Positions 10,002 to 22,335 of a DNA stretch of 64,000 bases are shown piece by piece. Both the position numbers and the translations under genes were made by a program. The stretch is from the NCBI RefSeq assembly GCF_001625195.1, contig NC_054390.1, positions 5,739,222 to 5,803,221 of the forward strand. Direction: 5' to 3'. Source of the DNA: Drechmeria coniospora. Taxonomy: Eukaryota > Ascomycota > Sordariomycetes > Hypocreales > Ophiocordycipitaceae. The notes below the pieces were generated by a model. It did no database searches and had not been told where the DNA came from. It saw only the letters and a list, made by a program, of their open reading frames with translations. Numbering within the stretch: the stretch's first letter is position 1; each line of letters starts with the position of its first letter.

Positions 10002-13000
10002 ATGAATTGTGCGACAGACGCATCCTCTGTGGACGAGGTCCCGTGTCACATTCGCTCATCGCCGCCTGCGACCCCAACCCGGCAAACCACCAGCTCATGG
10101 AGAAGCCTGTTTTCCTTTACTTGCCGATCGCATCTGGGCGTGCTCATGGCCGCTGTGCTGGCCTCCATGGTCATTGCCGCCATCCGAACCGTCCTGTCCA
10201 TCATACTGGGCAAAGTATTTGACATCATTTCCGAGTTTGGAACCGGAACCCGAAACGGCGATAGTGCTATGACGGCCGTATCGCAGTGGTGTCTTGTCCT
10301 GCTTGGGCTTGGCCTCAGCAACTGGCTAGCTGGTACTGCCTTTCTTGGTCTTTGGGTCGCGTTCGGGGAGTTGCAAGCGGACAGTGCCCGTCGCGAAATG
10401 TTCCATCGCTTACTCTCCCGTGACCTGGCCTGGTTTGCTGGCTTGGATCAGGGCATATCCAGTCTCCTGGTGAGCGTTCAGTCGTACGTCTCGGCTCTCT
10501 GACTCACTGAAACTGTCCTGCAACACTGACTTGGTCCTCGCAGGCAGACAAGAGATCTTCAGTTTGCCTCCTCTCAGGTGTTTGGCTTCCTCGTCTGCGA
10601 CATGGCAACCGCTTGCGCATCTCTCGCCATAGCATTCTACTACTCGTGGAAACTGACCCTTGTATTACTCTCGACTCTTCCGGTGTCCTTCATCATCCTT
10701 GCTCTCGCCACTCGACAGCTGGAACCTGCCATTCAAGCACAGAGGATTTATCTGGCGACAGCCTCCAAGCTCGCAACGGCATCCATCAACGCCATTGACA
10801 TCGTCAAAGTTTTCGATGGCCTAGGCCACGATATGCGGCAGTACTCCATTGCACTCCAGCTGGCGGCACGGCGATACCTCGTGCAGGCCCGATGCAATTC
10901 GGTACAAATTGGATACGTCGGCTTCTGGGTCGTCTTCATGTTTGTTGTTGGCTTCTGGTATGGCATTGTGCTCGTCAATGATGGCCTGCCCCCTGGCCAT
11001 GTTGTTACAACCTTTTATTCGGCACTGGCAGCTTTTCAAGGAATCGAAGCATTGGTACCGAATTGGCTTGTGCTTTCCAAAGGCAAGGCCGCCGGGGCCT
11101 CTTTGTCTATCATGACATCGGACTCGAGCCAGCCCAGTCTCGAACAGTACGACAGTATTTGGCTCGAAAACTGTGTCGGCCACGTGAAGTTAATGGATGT
11201 AAGTAACTTTTTCACAACTTCAGCTTTCGGCAGTTGTTGACAGATATTTATTCAGGTTAGCTTTACGTACCCGTCAAGCGAGACTGTACAAGCGCTCAGC
11301 TCGTCAACTTTCCATTTCACTCCCGGTCAGCCAACCTTTGTTGTCGGCGAGAGTGGTTCCGGAAAGAGCACTGTTGGTTGTCTTGTTGCTGGACTGTACA
11401 GCACGACTGCTGGCCAGATTCTCATCGATGGCAAACGCATAGACATGCTCGATAACTCGTGGTTCCGCCAGAATGTCACTATAATTCACCAGTCAAGCAT
11501 TCTTTTCAACGACAGCTTATTCAATAACATTGCTCTTGGCCACCCAAACCCTCGAAATGTCACACATCAAGAAGTGTTGGGTGCCTGCCAGTTCGCCTTA
11601 CTACAATCAACCATTGCCGATCTTCCGAATGGCCTCAGCACGAATGTTGGGTCGGACGGCCACGGCTTGAGCGGAGGACAGATGCAGCAAGTTGCCTTGG
11701 CCCGCGCGTACCTAAGAAATCCCACCATCCTGGTTCTAGATGAAGTGACAAGTGGCCTTGACCGTATCAATCGAGAGCTTATCATGAACGCCGTCCGACA
11801 GTGGCGTACAGGCAAGACAACCATCGTCATCACGCACGATTTATCCGAGATCAACGATGATGAATACATCTACGTCATGGCAAATGCCTCCATAGTTGAG
11901 AAAGGTCTCAAGCGCCATCTCTCGTGCACGGTTGAAGGCCGTTCTTCTCAAGATTCCTCCCCGCGAGCTGCGCTGGTCGATCCTCCAGTTGATGTCGGCA
12001 AAACAACGCATCGAAACCGTGCACTCTCATTTAACGATTCCTCGTCATTTTTGCCATCGTCAGCGTCTAATTCTTTTTCATGGGAGCCACGAGGTAGTTT
12101 CGTGTGCTGCAATCTCTCCGCACCCTGGCGGACCACGGAGCGTCGCGTTGACGATGCCAACGCGCCAGTACCATCGGCATGTATGTCAAGCTGTCCACAT
12201 CTAGCATCTGAAGAAAGAATAACAAAATTATGGGAAACACAACGGTGTCGATTTTCTACATTCGTCCAATCCAAGTTCTTTACCCTGTCTGACTTACTTT
12301 TCAAGGATCGAGAAGTAAAGCCCATTCACTCCCCGGATTCGGCGAGCTCTGGCTTGGATGAGCTCAATTTATTAAAGGAGAACTTCATTTTTGGTGCCTC
12401 TGAGCGCCGGGCGAACATTTCAGAGCTGCGTTTGGCAATCGGTCATCATCGATCTGATGATCACAATCCGAGTCCGGACAAAACCCTTGGCAAGACGGTA
12501 CATGAAGGATGCAACGTCTTGTCGACACTGAGAACTGTCTGGCCAAACCTGGAGGGGATGAATAAGCTGTTCTTCGTCCTGGGTCTACTGGCCTGCTTTG
12601 GTAAAGCTGTGACAACTCCGGCATTTTCATATTGCCTGGCACAGCTTTTGGGCGTCATGTGGGCCTCCGGTGACAGGGTAATCCGGGGTAGGAACTGGGC
12701 ATTTTCACTCCTCGGGGTCGCAATAGCGGATGGCCTATTCACAGGAGCAGGCCGATATCTCCTTGAAAGCTCAGGGCAGGCATGGGTCGATAATATTCGG
12801 CTTGAGGCAATGAAGAGAATCCTCCAGCAACCACGATGGTGGTTCAACAAGAGAGGCCACTCCGCTGGTCGCATGGTCGAGTGCCTGGAAAGGAACGCCG
12901 AGGAGATGCGCAATATTGTCGGGCGTTTTTTACCCATCGTCATTGCCGTGTGTGGGATTCTCTCGATATCAGTCATCTGGGCCTCCATCATCTCATGGAG

Positions 13001-14339
13001 GCTCACCCTGGTAGCCCTTGCTCCATTACCCCTGGTCCTGGGCGCCGTCCAAGGATACGCAACGGTGAGTGGCAGATGGGAAGAGAGGTGCAACGACAGC
13101 GCACAAAATTCCAGTGCGGTGATGCTGGAAGCCTTTGTCAACATCGGTGTTGTGAGGGCACTGACCCTTGAAGGACACTTTTCGGCAAAGCACAGCAAGT
13201 CGGCCAAAGAGACACTCTGTGTTGGCATGAGGCGTGCGGCCTATACCAGCTGGCTATTCGGGCTGTATCAGTCCATGCCATACCCTCTCGCAGCTTTGGT
13301 GTTCTACTACGGAATGGTTTTGCTCGCTGGAGACAAGCAACTTGGTGTTGCAGAGATGCTGCAGGTGGTGAACCTGTTGCTGTTTGGAATAGGAACCGCT
13401 GCGGATATTTGCAGTGCCATGCCGCAGCTAACTATGGCCCAAGCTACGGCGGCGCAGCTCTTAAGCTACGCGAACTTGCCTCTAGATCGCCCCGCGAAAG
13501 GAAGTTGGTCGCGAAGGCTACACTGTCCTCTTCCCGTGCGATTACACGACTTGGATTTCTCTTACTATCACCGAAGCAATGAAGGAGTCTTAAAAGGCGT
13601 TTCTCTGGACATTTCACCCGGAGAATGTATAGCCATCGTCGGCCGCTCGGGTTGTGGCAAGTCGACCATTGCCTCCATCCTCCTTGGTCTGTACAAGCCA
13701 TCGTCTCACTCATTCAGTCCCGAACCGCGCCCACCTCCGCTCAGCTTTGCCAACGCCTCGTACGCCGATATCGATATGCAGCACCTTTGCTCCACAACCA
13801 TGGCCTTCGTTTCGCAGGCACCCTTTCTCTTCCCTGCCACCATCGCCGATAACATCGTGTACGGCCTCGCAGCCAACTCGCCCTACCGCCAGAGCCAAAG
13901 CATCATCCTTGCAGCCAAGGCAGTTGGGCTAGATGAATTCATCACCTCGCTGCCAGAAGGCTACAACACTGTCGTCGGTGACGGCGGCCAGACCCTATCT
14001 GGCGGACAGGCGCAGCGCCTGACCATTGCACGAGCACTCATTCGTCGTCCGTTGCTTCTCATCCTGGACGAGCCTACAAGTGCTCTTGATTCTGAGAACT
14101 CTGCACTCATTGGGCAGGTGATACGAGACCTTATGCATGGACCGGGCAAGTCAAATCCCAAAATGGCCGTTGTTCTCATCACGCACAGCACGGAAATGAT
14201 GCAGGTCGCGGACAGGATGGTTGTGCTCGAAAATGGCATGAATGCCGAAGAGGGTACATTTGAAGACTTATTGCGGGCCAGAGGACTCCTGTACCACATT
14301 TTGAGCGGAGGCGAATGGTTCGAAGGCAAGCGATCGTAG
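10002..14339 (+). CDS. Ste6-type full ABC transporter (a-factor-like pheromone exporter)
   Basis: There are three exons, 10002-10483, 10544-11198 and 11256-14339, encoding 1406 residues in TMD-NBD-TMD-NBD order. TMD1 spans about residues 40-330. NBD1 has Walker A GESGSGKST near 410, Q-loop TIIHQSSILF, signature LSGGQ near 517, Walker B ILVLDEVTSGLD near 537, and H-loop VITHD. A linker of about 180 residues is Ser-rich and poorly conserved. TMD2 runs about 750-1050. NBD2 has Walker A GRSGCGKST near 1175, signature LSGGQ near 1293, Walker B LLILDEPTSALD, and LITHS. Both ATP sites look intact. SYSWKLTLV-type loops (YYSWKLTLV, ISWRLTLV) and NAIDIVKVFDG match the fungal Ste6/a-factor exporter branch of ABCB. 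The expected role is export of farnesylated mating lipopeptide at the plasma membrane. Substrate is inferred from family; other hydrophobic peptides are possible. Confidence 0.88.
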
Positions 14340-14616
14340 CGCATGAACTTGCATTTCATTTAGTCATGACACAGTATCGCATGTTGCTACAAATAAAATG
14401 TTGAGATGAAATACTCCAGTTTCTGATTCTTCATTCCGTTGATGGTTCATGTGTGATGCTGCTATGCTAAATGTATGCAACTGTTATGAATAAGTAACGA
14501 AACCTGGTTTCCCAGTGCACGGGATGTATGAGCTCTCCATGTGCAGGTGACATGTACTGGTTGGCAGTCATGGACGGATTTGATTGAAATACAGACAGTT
14601 TCAGCTCGTCCTAAAG

Positions 14617-17600
14617 TCACCTCCGTTTGGATCGCAACAGTCCCTCCCAAGTCAGCCCTCGTTTTTCACGCAGCCGCGCTGGGGCAGCCTGCGAAGGCTC
14701 AACCCACACGTCCCTTGTCATCGTCATACTCATGCTTCTTCTGCGGTTTCCGGCCTCCAAATCCGTAGCCATGAACCTCTGGAGCACCGGGTCTTGGCTC
14801 GGGGGTACTGTAAGGTCGCTTCTTGTCATAAGTATGGGGTCGTCCTTGAGAGTTTGTGGGTGCAGCTCCAAAACGTCTTGTCCACTTGACCTTCCCAGTT
14901 TGGCAGCTTCAATAATTCCTGGCAAATCCACCGTTGGTTTCGTCTTCGTCATTTCTGAATCGTCTGCTGCGGCCGTATCCTGAACCTGATTGGAATTCTG
15001 GGCCGAAAGGATCCTCTGAGACGTCATGTCGTCAGCCGTGCCCATCTCCTGCTTTGGGCCATTCGACGAGCGACGTTTTCGTACGCGCAGTTTGGAAAAG
15101 CACGAGAAGCAGCAAAAGAGTGGGCGAAACGGCCTTGTCACGGCGAGATATATTCGTTTGACAAAGAGGAAGAATGCCAGGACATAACGGTCGGGTACTT
15201 GCCGTATCAAGGCGCCTAATGGTAACGTCAGGATGCCGAAGAGCACACTCCATCCCCACTGCGCTCCAGATAAAGGCACGGTGTTGAAGGCCTCGCCTCC
15301 CTTGAATATGATGATAAATTGTCCTATCAGGGTCAGGCATTGCACCCCGATAAACCAAGGGTTGCGCAAAACACCCTGGTACCAGATGTCCAACTTGTTG
15401 TCGACTCTGCGGCAGTTATGTTGGTTAAAGAACTGCATAAACACGTAAATATTGAACACAATCGTTTGCAGAGCCTCTTTCTCGCCGCGCGTGTCAACAT
15501 CAAAAATGTCCCACCCAACGTAATGTATGGTGTAAACGACGGTCAACTGGTAGATGGCTTGACCAAGTATCATCTTCCACATGGTGATACTAATGATGGA
15601 CGCGTCCCGTGGCTCCGGTTTTCGTTTCAGGAAATCAGGCGAAGGGTGGTCCGTCGCCAATCCGAGCGAGGCGAATATGTCCATGATGAGGTTAATCCAA
15701 AGCAGCTGCACGACTTCGAAGATGGGTTCGCCCGCGAACTTCGAGGTGACTGTAAGGATTCCGGCCGTGATGTTGATTGTGAACTGAAACTGTAAAGGAG
15801 GTTCCGGAACCATATTAGTCATTTCCTCGGTTATGCAGCGGAAAGAGACACTTCAGCTTGCAGCATACCTGACAGAACTTCTTCACTGCATCGTTGACAG
15901 TTCGCCCCCAGCTAAGCGCCTTCACAATGGATGCAAAGTTATCATCCAGCAGGATGATCGAGGCTGCTTCCTTGGCTACCTCCGTACCCTGGACCCCCAT
16001 GGCGAAGCCAACATCGGCAGCCTTGAGGGCCAAAGCGTCGTTTGTGCCGTCACCAGTGACGGCAACGGTTTCGTTCATGGATCTGAGATGCGAAACCAAG
16101 AGCAGCTTATCCTCCGGGCTTGATCTCGCTAACACTTGCAGTCGAGGGATCACGGCGTCCATCTGCGAGGGAGATAACTTGCGAAATGTGGCTCCATCCA
16201 TAGCAACACCTCCGGCTGTGAATATGCCACACTCTACTGCAATGGCTTTGGCGGTAAGGAAGTTGTCTCCGGTCACCATGCGCACGAACACGCCAGCATC
16301 CTGGCACTTGCGAACCGACTCGACGACCTCAGGACGGAGAGGGTCACGGATGCCAAATATGCCGATGCAGATCAATCCGGACGCCAGCCATTCAATGTTG
16401 ATGCTGGCGGGGTCGTCTTCTGGGTTCTCAAAAACCTCCGACGCGTCAAAGTCCCTGTAGGCGATGGCAACCGGTCGCAGCATGTTGTTGGCGTAGTCCA
16501 TGATGGTCTCGCGCAAGGCAGTCCTATTATCCTCGGAAAGGCGGTCGGCCGTGAGAGAATAGGTCGGATCGTCGACAAGAAAGGCACAGTACTCGAACAC
16601 CACCTCGGCGGCACCTTTGACGAGTAATCGATACCTCCCATTGGGCAGCCTGACCAGGACTGCCATCCACTTTCGAGTTGAGTCAAATGGCAGCATGGTA
16701 AGGATCGCGTTGTTGGCCCTTTCCATGCTCAACAGCCCCATGCCGAGGTGATCGCGACTAAACTTGAGCAGCGCCGTTTCTGTGCTGGAACCGAAGTACT
16801 CTGAATCGGACGTCTCGTCGCTCTCGAATGCTGTCGAGTTGAGGGCAATGCTGTCCTTGATCAGGCTTTTGACCTCGCTCGACAACGAGGCGGCAAATCG
16901 AGTCGATGATGAGTTGCGCCCAGGCGTCGCAACGCTGGGTGCAGGCTCGCCGATTCCAATGGCGACGGTGCCGGTGTCGTCGAAGCTATTCTCCAACCCG
17001 ATACGGCCAGCCACGACGGTCATTTTGTTCTGGGTAAGAGTGCCCGTCTTGTCAGAGCATACGCAGGTCGCGTTGCCCATGATTTCGCACGAGCGAACCA
17101 GCCGGACCAGATTGTTGTCCTTGAGCATCCGCTTTGTCGCAAAGGCCAGTGCGACGCTGACGTTGAGAGCGAGACCTTCCGGCACGGTGATGACGACGAC
17201 AGTGATGGAGAGGATGAGGATGTGGAAGAAGATCTCGGCTTGGCCGGAAGCGCCCCTGGGGTGGGGTTCCTGTAGGCTCATCAGGAAAATAATGAACAGA
17301 ATGATGAAGAAGATGAATCCGGCGACGGCGCCGAAAATGATGAGTTGTTTCCCGAGGCGGCCGAGCTTCGCCTGGAGGGGCGTCTCTTGGACATCTTCTC
17401 GCAAGGACATGAGCGTGCGACCGTAGGTTGAATTGGCACCAATGGCCGTCACCAGACAGCGTCCGACGCCACGGGTGACGGTGGTGCCGCTCAGGATGAA
17501 AGGATCGGCAAGCACGGCATGCTCAGCATCGTGGTCCGCCAAGACGGTCTTGTGGACGAGGCCAGACTCTCCTGAGATGGATGATTCGTCGATGTGAAGC

Positions 17601-18415
17601 CCCGAAGCCTGGATGAGAACTCCGTCGACGGCGACAACGTCGCCGGCCTCGATGTGCATGACGTCGCCGACAAGCACGTCGTGGCACCATATCTTTTGGG
17701 CCTTGCCGGAGCGGACGACGGTCACCTCGCGCTGGCGCTTTCGCTCGTTGACTTTCTCAAACTTATGGTTTTGCTGCCAATCGTTGGCAGCCGTGGCCAG
17801 GACGATGATGACAACGGCGACGACGACGGTGACGCCGTCGACCCAGTCGATATTCGAGGATCCTAACTTGGTGTTGGTCGATTGATAGATGCCAATGGAG
17901 AGGGAGATGGATGCGGAAATGGTGAGAAGGATGAGGAGCTTATCGTTGAAGGCAATCCACATCAGCTTGAGGAAGGACTTGTGCCGACGTCGAGGTAGCT
18001 GGTTGGTGCCAAAGATTCGCTTCCGGTCGGCGAAGGGCCGATCGTGACCATCACCTACCCGCAGCGCATGAGGTACAGGGGGGAGCGGCTCGTGAGGTTG
18101 GTAGGCTGGCATTCGGCCTTGCCGGCCGGCAGAGACGGCCTCGTCGAAGGCGATGGTTTCGTTGAGGTCGGTCTCATCCACTCCAAGACCGGCGACGGCA
18201 TCGGTGCGGAGGCCAGCAGCAAGGCCGCGCACCCCGCCAAAGACGTCGAGAGCTGCCAAGCTACGGAAGGTGAGGAGGGTGTGCAGCTGGGCGGGCGTGA
18301 AGGCGAATCGGTTTGAGGGAGGTGGCGAGTCGTCTACCAGGTCGGATGCGAGAGGTTTGGCCTTTTGACTGGGCACAGACGCACCGTCGTCGGCCGCGGG
18401 AGAGATGGGATTCAT
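14617..18415 (-). CDS. PMC1-type Ca2+-transporting P-type ATPase (P2B)
   Basis: There are two exons, 15869-18415 and 14617-15789, encoding 1239 residues. The first ATG (MNPISPAADD) is at 18415; the frame stays open upstream to about 18590 without an ATG, so an upstream start exon is possible. Landmarks are the N-terminal GLAAGLRTD segment, FGTNQLPRRRHKSF, PEGLALNV near residue 412, the phosphorylation site DKTGTLTQ near 455, KGAAE, the hinge motif TGDGTNDALALK near 787, and DNFASIVKALSWGR just before the intron. Exon 2 opens in the fifth membrane segment (QFTINITAG) and holds the remaining helices plus a cytosolic tail of about 200 residues. Fungal PMC1 proteins pump Ca2+ into the vacuole in exchange for H+. 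The tail could hold a regulatory site but I see no clear calmodulin motif. The stop lies 277 bases from the exporter stop, tail to tail. Confidence 0.93.
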
Positions 18416-20981
18416 CAGCGAGGGACGCAAGTTGCGTGCCGAGCGAGCAGAAAGGGACGAAGAAGATTGGCCGGTGACGTCGTTTCGTTCCGGCTCGTCT
18501 GACCTCACGTTCGAACAAGGTCTCGAGAGCCTGGTCTCGGCAGAGGCCTCGAGAGCAGCGGCACGAGCCGAGTTCAGGTCATTTCAGTTAGGCAAGGCCG
18601 GCATCAAAGGGTCGTGATGGACGGTGCACCGAATAAGTAAAAGTTTTTCCCAGGCCGCGTTGATCGTCGCCGTCTGTTCTGCAGCGGTCGATTGCCGTGC
18701 GGCGTCGCTTGTGCATTTATGGTTCGACTCCGAACGAGGCAACAAAAACAAAAGGCAGGCTGAAGAGGACGAGGAGATGATGAAGTCGAGCACACTTTGT
18801 TGGAGCCGGCGATTCCCTCGCGACTTGGATATTTCGATGCAAAGTCAACGTCACCGCTGCTTCGCACAACTCCGCGGCCGGCTCGCCCGTGTGCTTCTCG
18901 TGAGCAACGCAGCGCTGATAGGCCGTCGGCAGGGTCCTATCAGGGTCCCATTACCCTTGTTAGCAGAGCGGGCCAACAGGCAGCCCGCCCATCTCCATTG
19001 AAATGGTCGACATCGGTGAGTCCGTGTGGCTGCATGCAAGTCAGCCCGAAGGCCCCTGTCACGAAAAATATGCCGTGCCAAGGACTTCTGCCTACCTATT
19101 AGGGGCCACGAGTGGTGGTGGTTGGAGTTGGCGTCGTCCGAGGTACTTGTACTCATGACTGCATACTCCGAGTTGCTGGACATCGATTACTTGCCAGTGC
19201 ATGTAAGTACCTAAGGGTGGTCGGGTGGTGCTCCGCAGCCTGGCAAGGGTCAGCGCCGTCCTTGTCGAGCAGCCTACGGGCGCTCTTCTCGTTGAACTCG
19301 GCAGCATCGTTTCTTGTTGTTGGGTCGGCTCTGGCACCTCGGCGAGTGAGGGGGGATGTGGTTGTGGAAGTAAGAATCGTGTGCGCGCCATTCTAGTGCT
19401 GCCGCCGCCGCATCACACATGACATGTACTTAGGTGCAAGCACAAGCAAGTAAGTACCTACCCATACTTTACCAACTCTACTCGTACTCCGCATATAAGT
19501 ACACGTACTCCGTAGTTGTGCACCTATTACTCCGTACATTGCAGTGCTCCGTGCATTGCAGTGCAGTATTATACCTATCTATACAATAGTACATGAAGTA
19601 TGGAGTACTCGTTGAATAAGTCTCGTCGATTACTCAAGTACAGTACCTACTCCGTACTGTAGGTAATACTCCGTACTCCGTACTGTACAGTAAGTAAGTA
19701 CTGTACTTACAGGCTTACATGTACAACTAGTTGTAAGTGAGTATCACATGTACTTAAGTACAGTACTTATTGTACAAGCACTGAAGGTGTGACATTGTAC
19801 AGTACATGTACAAGCGCAAGTACTGTAGGCTTATTGGAGTTATTGCAAGCAGCACGCGCAACACCATGCACACCACCACCATGTAATACTTCCACCACGA
19901 CGCACACCACCACAAACAATGAAATGCACTCGCACACCTACACTTGCTGTACCTGTACTAGTAGTCGTAGTGCAACGAGAATCCCATTCCGGATTGGCAA
20001 GGTTCATCATTAGTCCCTGAGCCAGACCCCGAACGGTGGCCATGCTGGTGGAACATCACCTGCCATTTGGCTATGGCCCTCGCCGCCCCAACACCATTGC
20101 CAGCATCTTCACCTACCTGTGCTGGTAATCGTACACGTACTCGTACGTGTACAGGTAACCATTACCAAATTGAGTGATACCTGGCAGGTACACCGCTTGG
20201 TGCCGAAGCACGCCATTCTTGCGCCTTTCCGCTTCGCAACGCCTCCAGCAGCAGTGCACGGTCGACCGCATCACCACGACGTACAGTCCACACTGCAGCT
20301 GTGGCATGAGGTCTTTGGTCATGGGCCATGGTGTTGAGACAGGTTCCGCCCATGCCGCCTGCACACCTCCTTCGACGCGAGGCCCGTCAGCTTGCACCGA
20401 GCAATCCCTTGCACGGCGGAGCAAACTTGCTCCCAATTCGCCTCTGCGCTTGGTGGCCGCGGCGTCGCAGCCGACAACCGTCGTCGTCTGGTCATGCTTC
20501 CGACAGTAGGAGGCGGAGATAGGCGAGCTGCGGGCGGGAAGCGCACCCTTGCCAAGCGCAGGTCGCACAGATGGATGGATTCCAGGTGGTGGCATCTACC
20601 ATCTCATGAACCCCATGCCAGTCTCGCTTCCACGAAACGTCCACGGGGCCGTCCATCTGCTGGTTCGTTCCGCCCTCGTGGCCCGGGACGCTGGCAAAGT
20701 CTTCCGGTCGATGGATGCGTCGGTACCTGGTCGCGTCGACTCGCTTCGGTGTCGACCGCTGGAGACGTGCGCCTCACTCCGTCGGCCGGTCGATTCGTTC
20801 AACATGACCCTCCGCGCACGAGGGTCCAAATGGCGAGTTTCGGAGCGTCGAGAAGGCTCTCCTTGTCGACACCTCACAACCGAATGCCAGCTGCTTCTTC
20901 TTTGGCTGCTGCCAGTCGCCACGGGAGCGCGCGTCCGAGTGCAGTCGAGAGCTGTCAAGGTGCAGGTCCGCTTCGGCCAAG
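18416..20981. other. Long intergenic region between PMC1 and NUP promoters
   Basis: Both neighbouring genes read away from this 2.6-kb stretch, so it holds two promoters. The centre (about 19430-19830) is packed with TACTCCGTA and GTAC words. Long open frames between 20390 and 21060 overlap in several frames and strands, have no family character, and reflect high G+C. Confidence 0.6.
19430..19830. repeat. Cluster of TACTCCGTA / GTAC words
   Basis: Within 400 bases the 9-mer TACTCCGTA or close variants occurs about five to seven times, including adjacent copies near 19671-19684. It is mixed with GTACTGTAC, AAGTACTT and TAAGTAAGTAC words. Many are self-complementary. There is no fixed period, so this is not a classical tandem repeat. 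The same vocabulary recurs in other long gaps of the window. Confidence 0.7.
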
Positions 20982-22335
20982 ATGCGTCTCGCCCACATGC
21001 TCTGCGTTCTGGCCCCTATTCTGCCACGGCATGTCGTGGCGGAGACGATTGATGGCAAAGTAACCCCCCGGGTCATGATCATCTCCATGGTTCGCGCTCC
21101 CGTCATGGCCTGCCTCGAGGGCGGCCGCGGACGGCGGCTGCTGACGGATTCTCCAGTGGACGCCCGAGTCGCACGTTTGGCACAGGCGCTTTCACGAGTC
21201 GAGGCTGGGCAATCTCAGCTCGCTCGCCGTGCCCCTTCCGGGCCTCTCCATGCTCTTCCCCCACGTCTTCTGCACGGAAGACGGACGTGTCTGCCAGGCG
21301 ACGGTCGGCGAAGGGGAGATCAACTCGGCAGTCTCCATGACGGCCCTCGTGCTCGCCAAGGCTTTCGATCTTCGTCGGACGTACTTTCTCATCGCCGGCA
21401 TCGCCGGAGTGAATCCTCGACTGGCCACCATCGGCAGCGTCGCGCTGGCGCGTTTCGCCGTCCAGGTTGCTCTGCAGTACGAGATTGACGCCCGGTCGCT
21501 GCCGCCAGACTGGCCCACGGGATACATTCCCTACGGCCGCCGCCACCCGCTCGAGTACCCTTGCATCACCTACGGCACCGAGGTGTTTGAGGTCAGCCAA
21601 CGGCTGCGGGACATTTCCTTTGAGCTCGCGAGCAGAGCCGTCTTGTCGGACGAGGAGGGGCCCCGCAACTATCGCGCCAGGTATGCAGGAATCCAGGATC
21701 AGTTCGCCATGGCCACGAGGCCTCCGAGCGTCGTCAAGTGCGACAGCGCGACGAGCGACGTCTATTATTCGGGCACGAAGCTCGCCCAGGCGTTTGAGAA
21801 CACCACCCGCGTTTGGACAAACGGCACGGGCGTCCACTGCATGAGCGCGCAGGAGGACACGGCCACGCTCGAGGTTCTCGTCCGCGCCGCCGTCGAGGGG
21901 CTCGCGGATTTCTCGAGGGTCATTCTCATGCGGTCAGGTACGTGTCGGTGCCGTCGTCGACCGCTGCCGTCGCCGTCGTGCTCACGAGACCACAAAGGTT
22001 CCAACTTTGACCGGCCGCCGCCCGACATGTCGGATCTGCAGCACCTGACCGGCGTTGACCAAAACGGCATGTCCATTGCCGTCGACAACCTATTCAACGC
22101 CGGCATCGAGATCGTCAAGAGCATCGTCGGAGCGTGGAATTGCACCTTTGGGCGCGGAGTCCCGCCGACCAACTACATCGGCGACATATTCGGGAGTCTC
22201 GGCGGGCATCCAGATTTTGGCCTGGGCAGCATCACGAACGGCAAAGTGATTGCGCCGGCGGGTAAAGGCGGAAACTTGGCCAGGCTGGAGATGGCTCGTC
22301 GCGCAAAGTTTGCTTCGCAGATGACCATGCCGTAA
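20982..22335 (+). CDS. NUP-family purine nucleoside permease, secreted or membrane-associated
   Basis: There are three exons, 20982-21089, 21157-21937 and 21998-22335, encoding 408 residues. The N-terminus is a short hydrophobic signal peptide (MLCVLAPILP) followed by KVTPRVMIISM. Intron 1 then joins to WTPESHVW; it uses a GTTCGC donor, a CTGAC branch and a CCAG acceptor. Core family motifs are GLSMLFPHVFC, TVGEGEINSAVSM, YFLIAGIAGVNP, VALQYEID, YGTEVFEV, SDVYYSGTKL, QEDTATLEVL, SNFDRPPP and NYIGDIFGSLGGHPDFG. In Candida albicans, NUP mediates uptake of purine nucleosides; the fold is related to nucleoside phosphorylases. Intron 2 (60 nt) has an AAG acceptor and could be read through without a stop, but removal restores the usual spacing before NFDRP. 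Length is normal for the family. Confidence 0.9.

Noticed and set aside
16764..17426. 220-residue open frame antisense to PMC1
   Set aside because: It runs across the conserved P-domain and helices of the ATPase and is composition-driven.
20392..21063. 223-residue + strand frame upstream of NUP
   Set aside because: It overlaps the NUP start in another frame, is rich in Arg/Ser/Ala without pattern, and has overlapping rivals on both strands.
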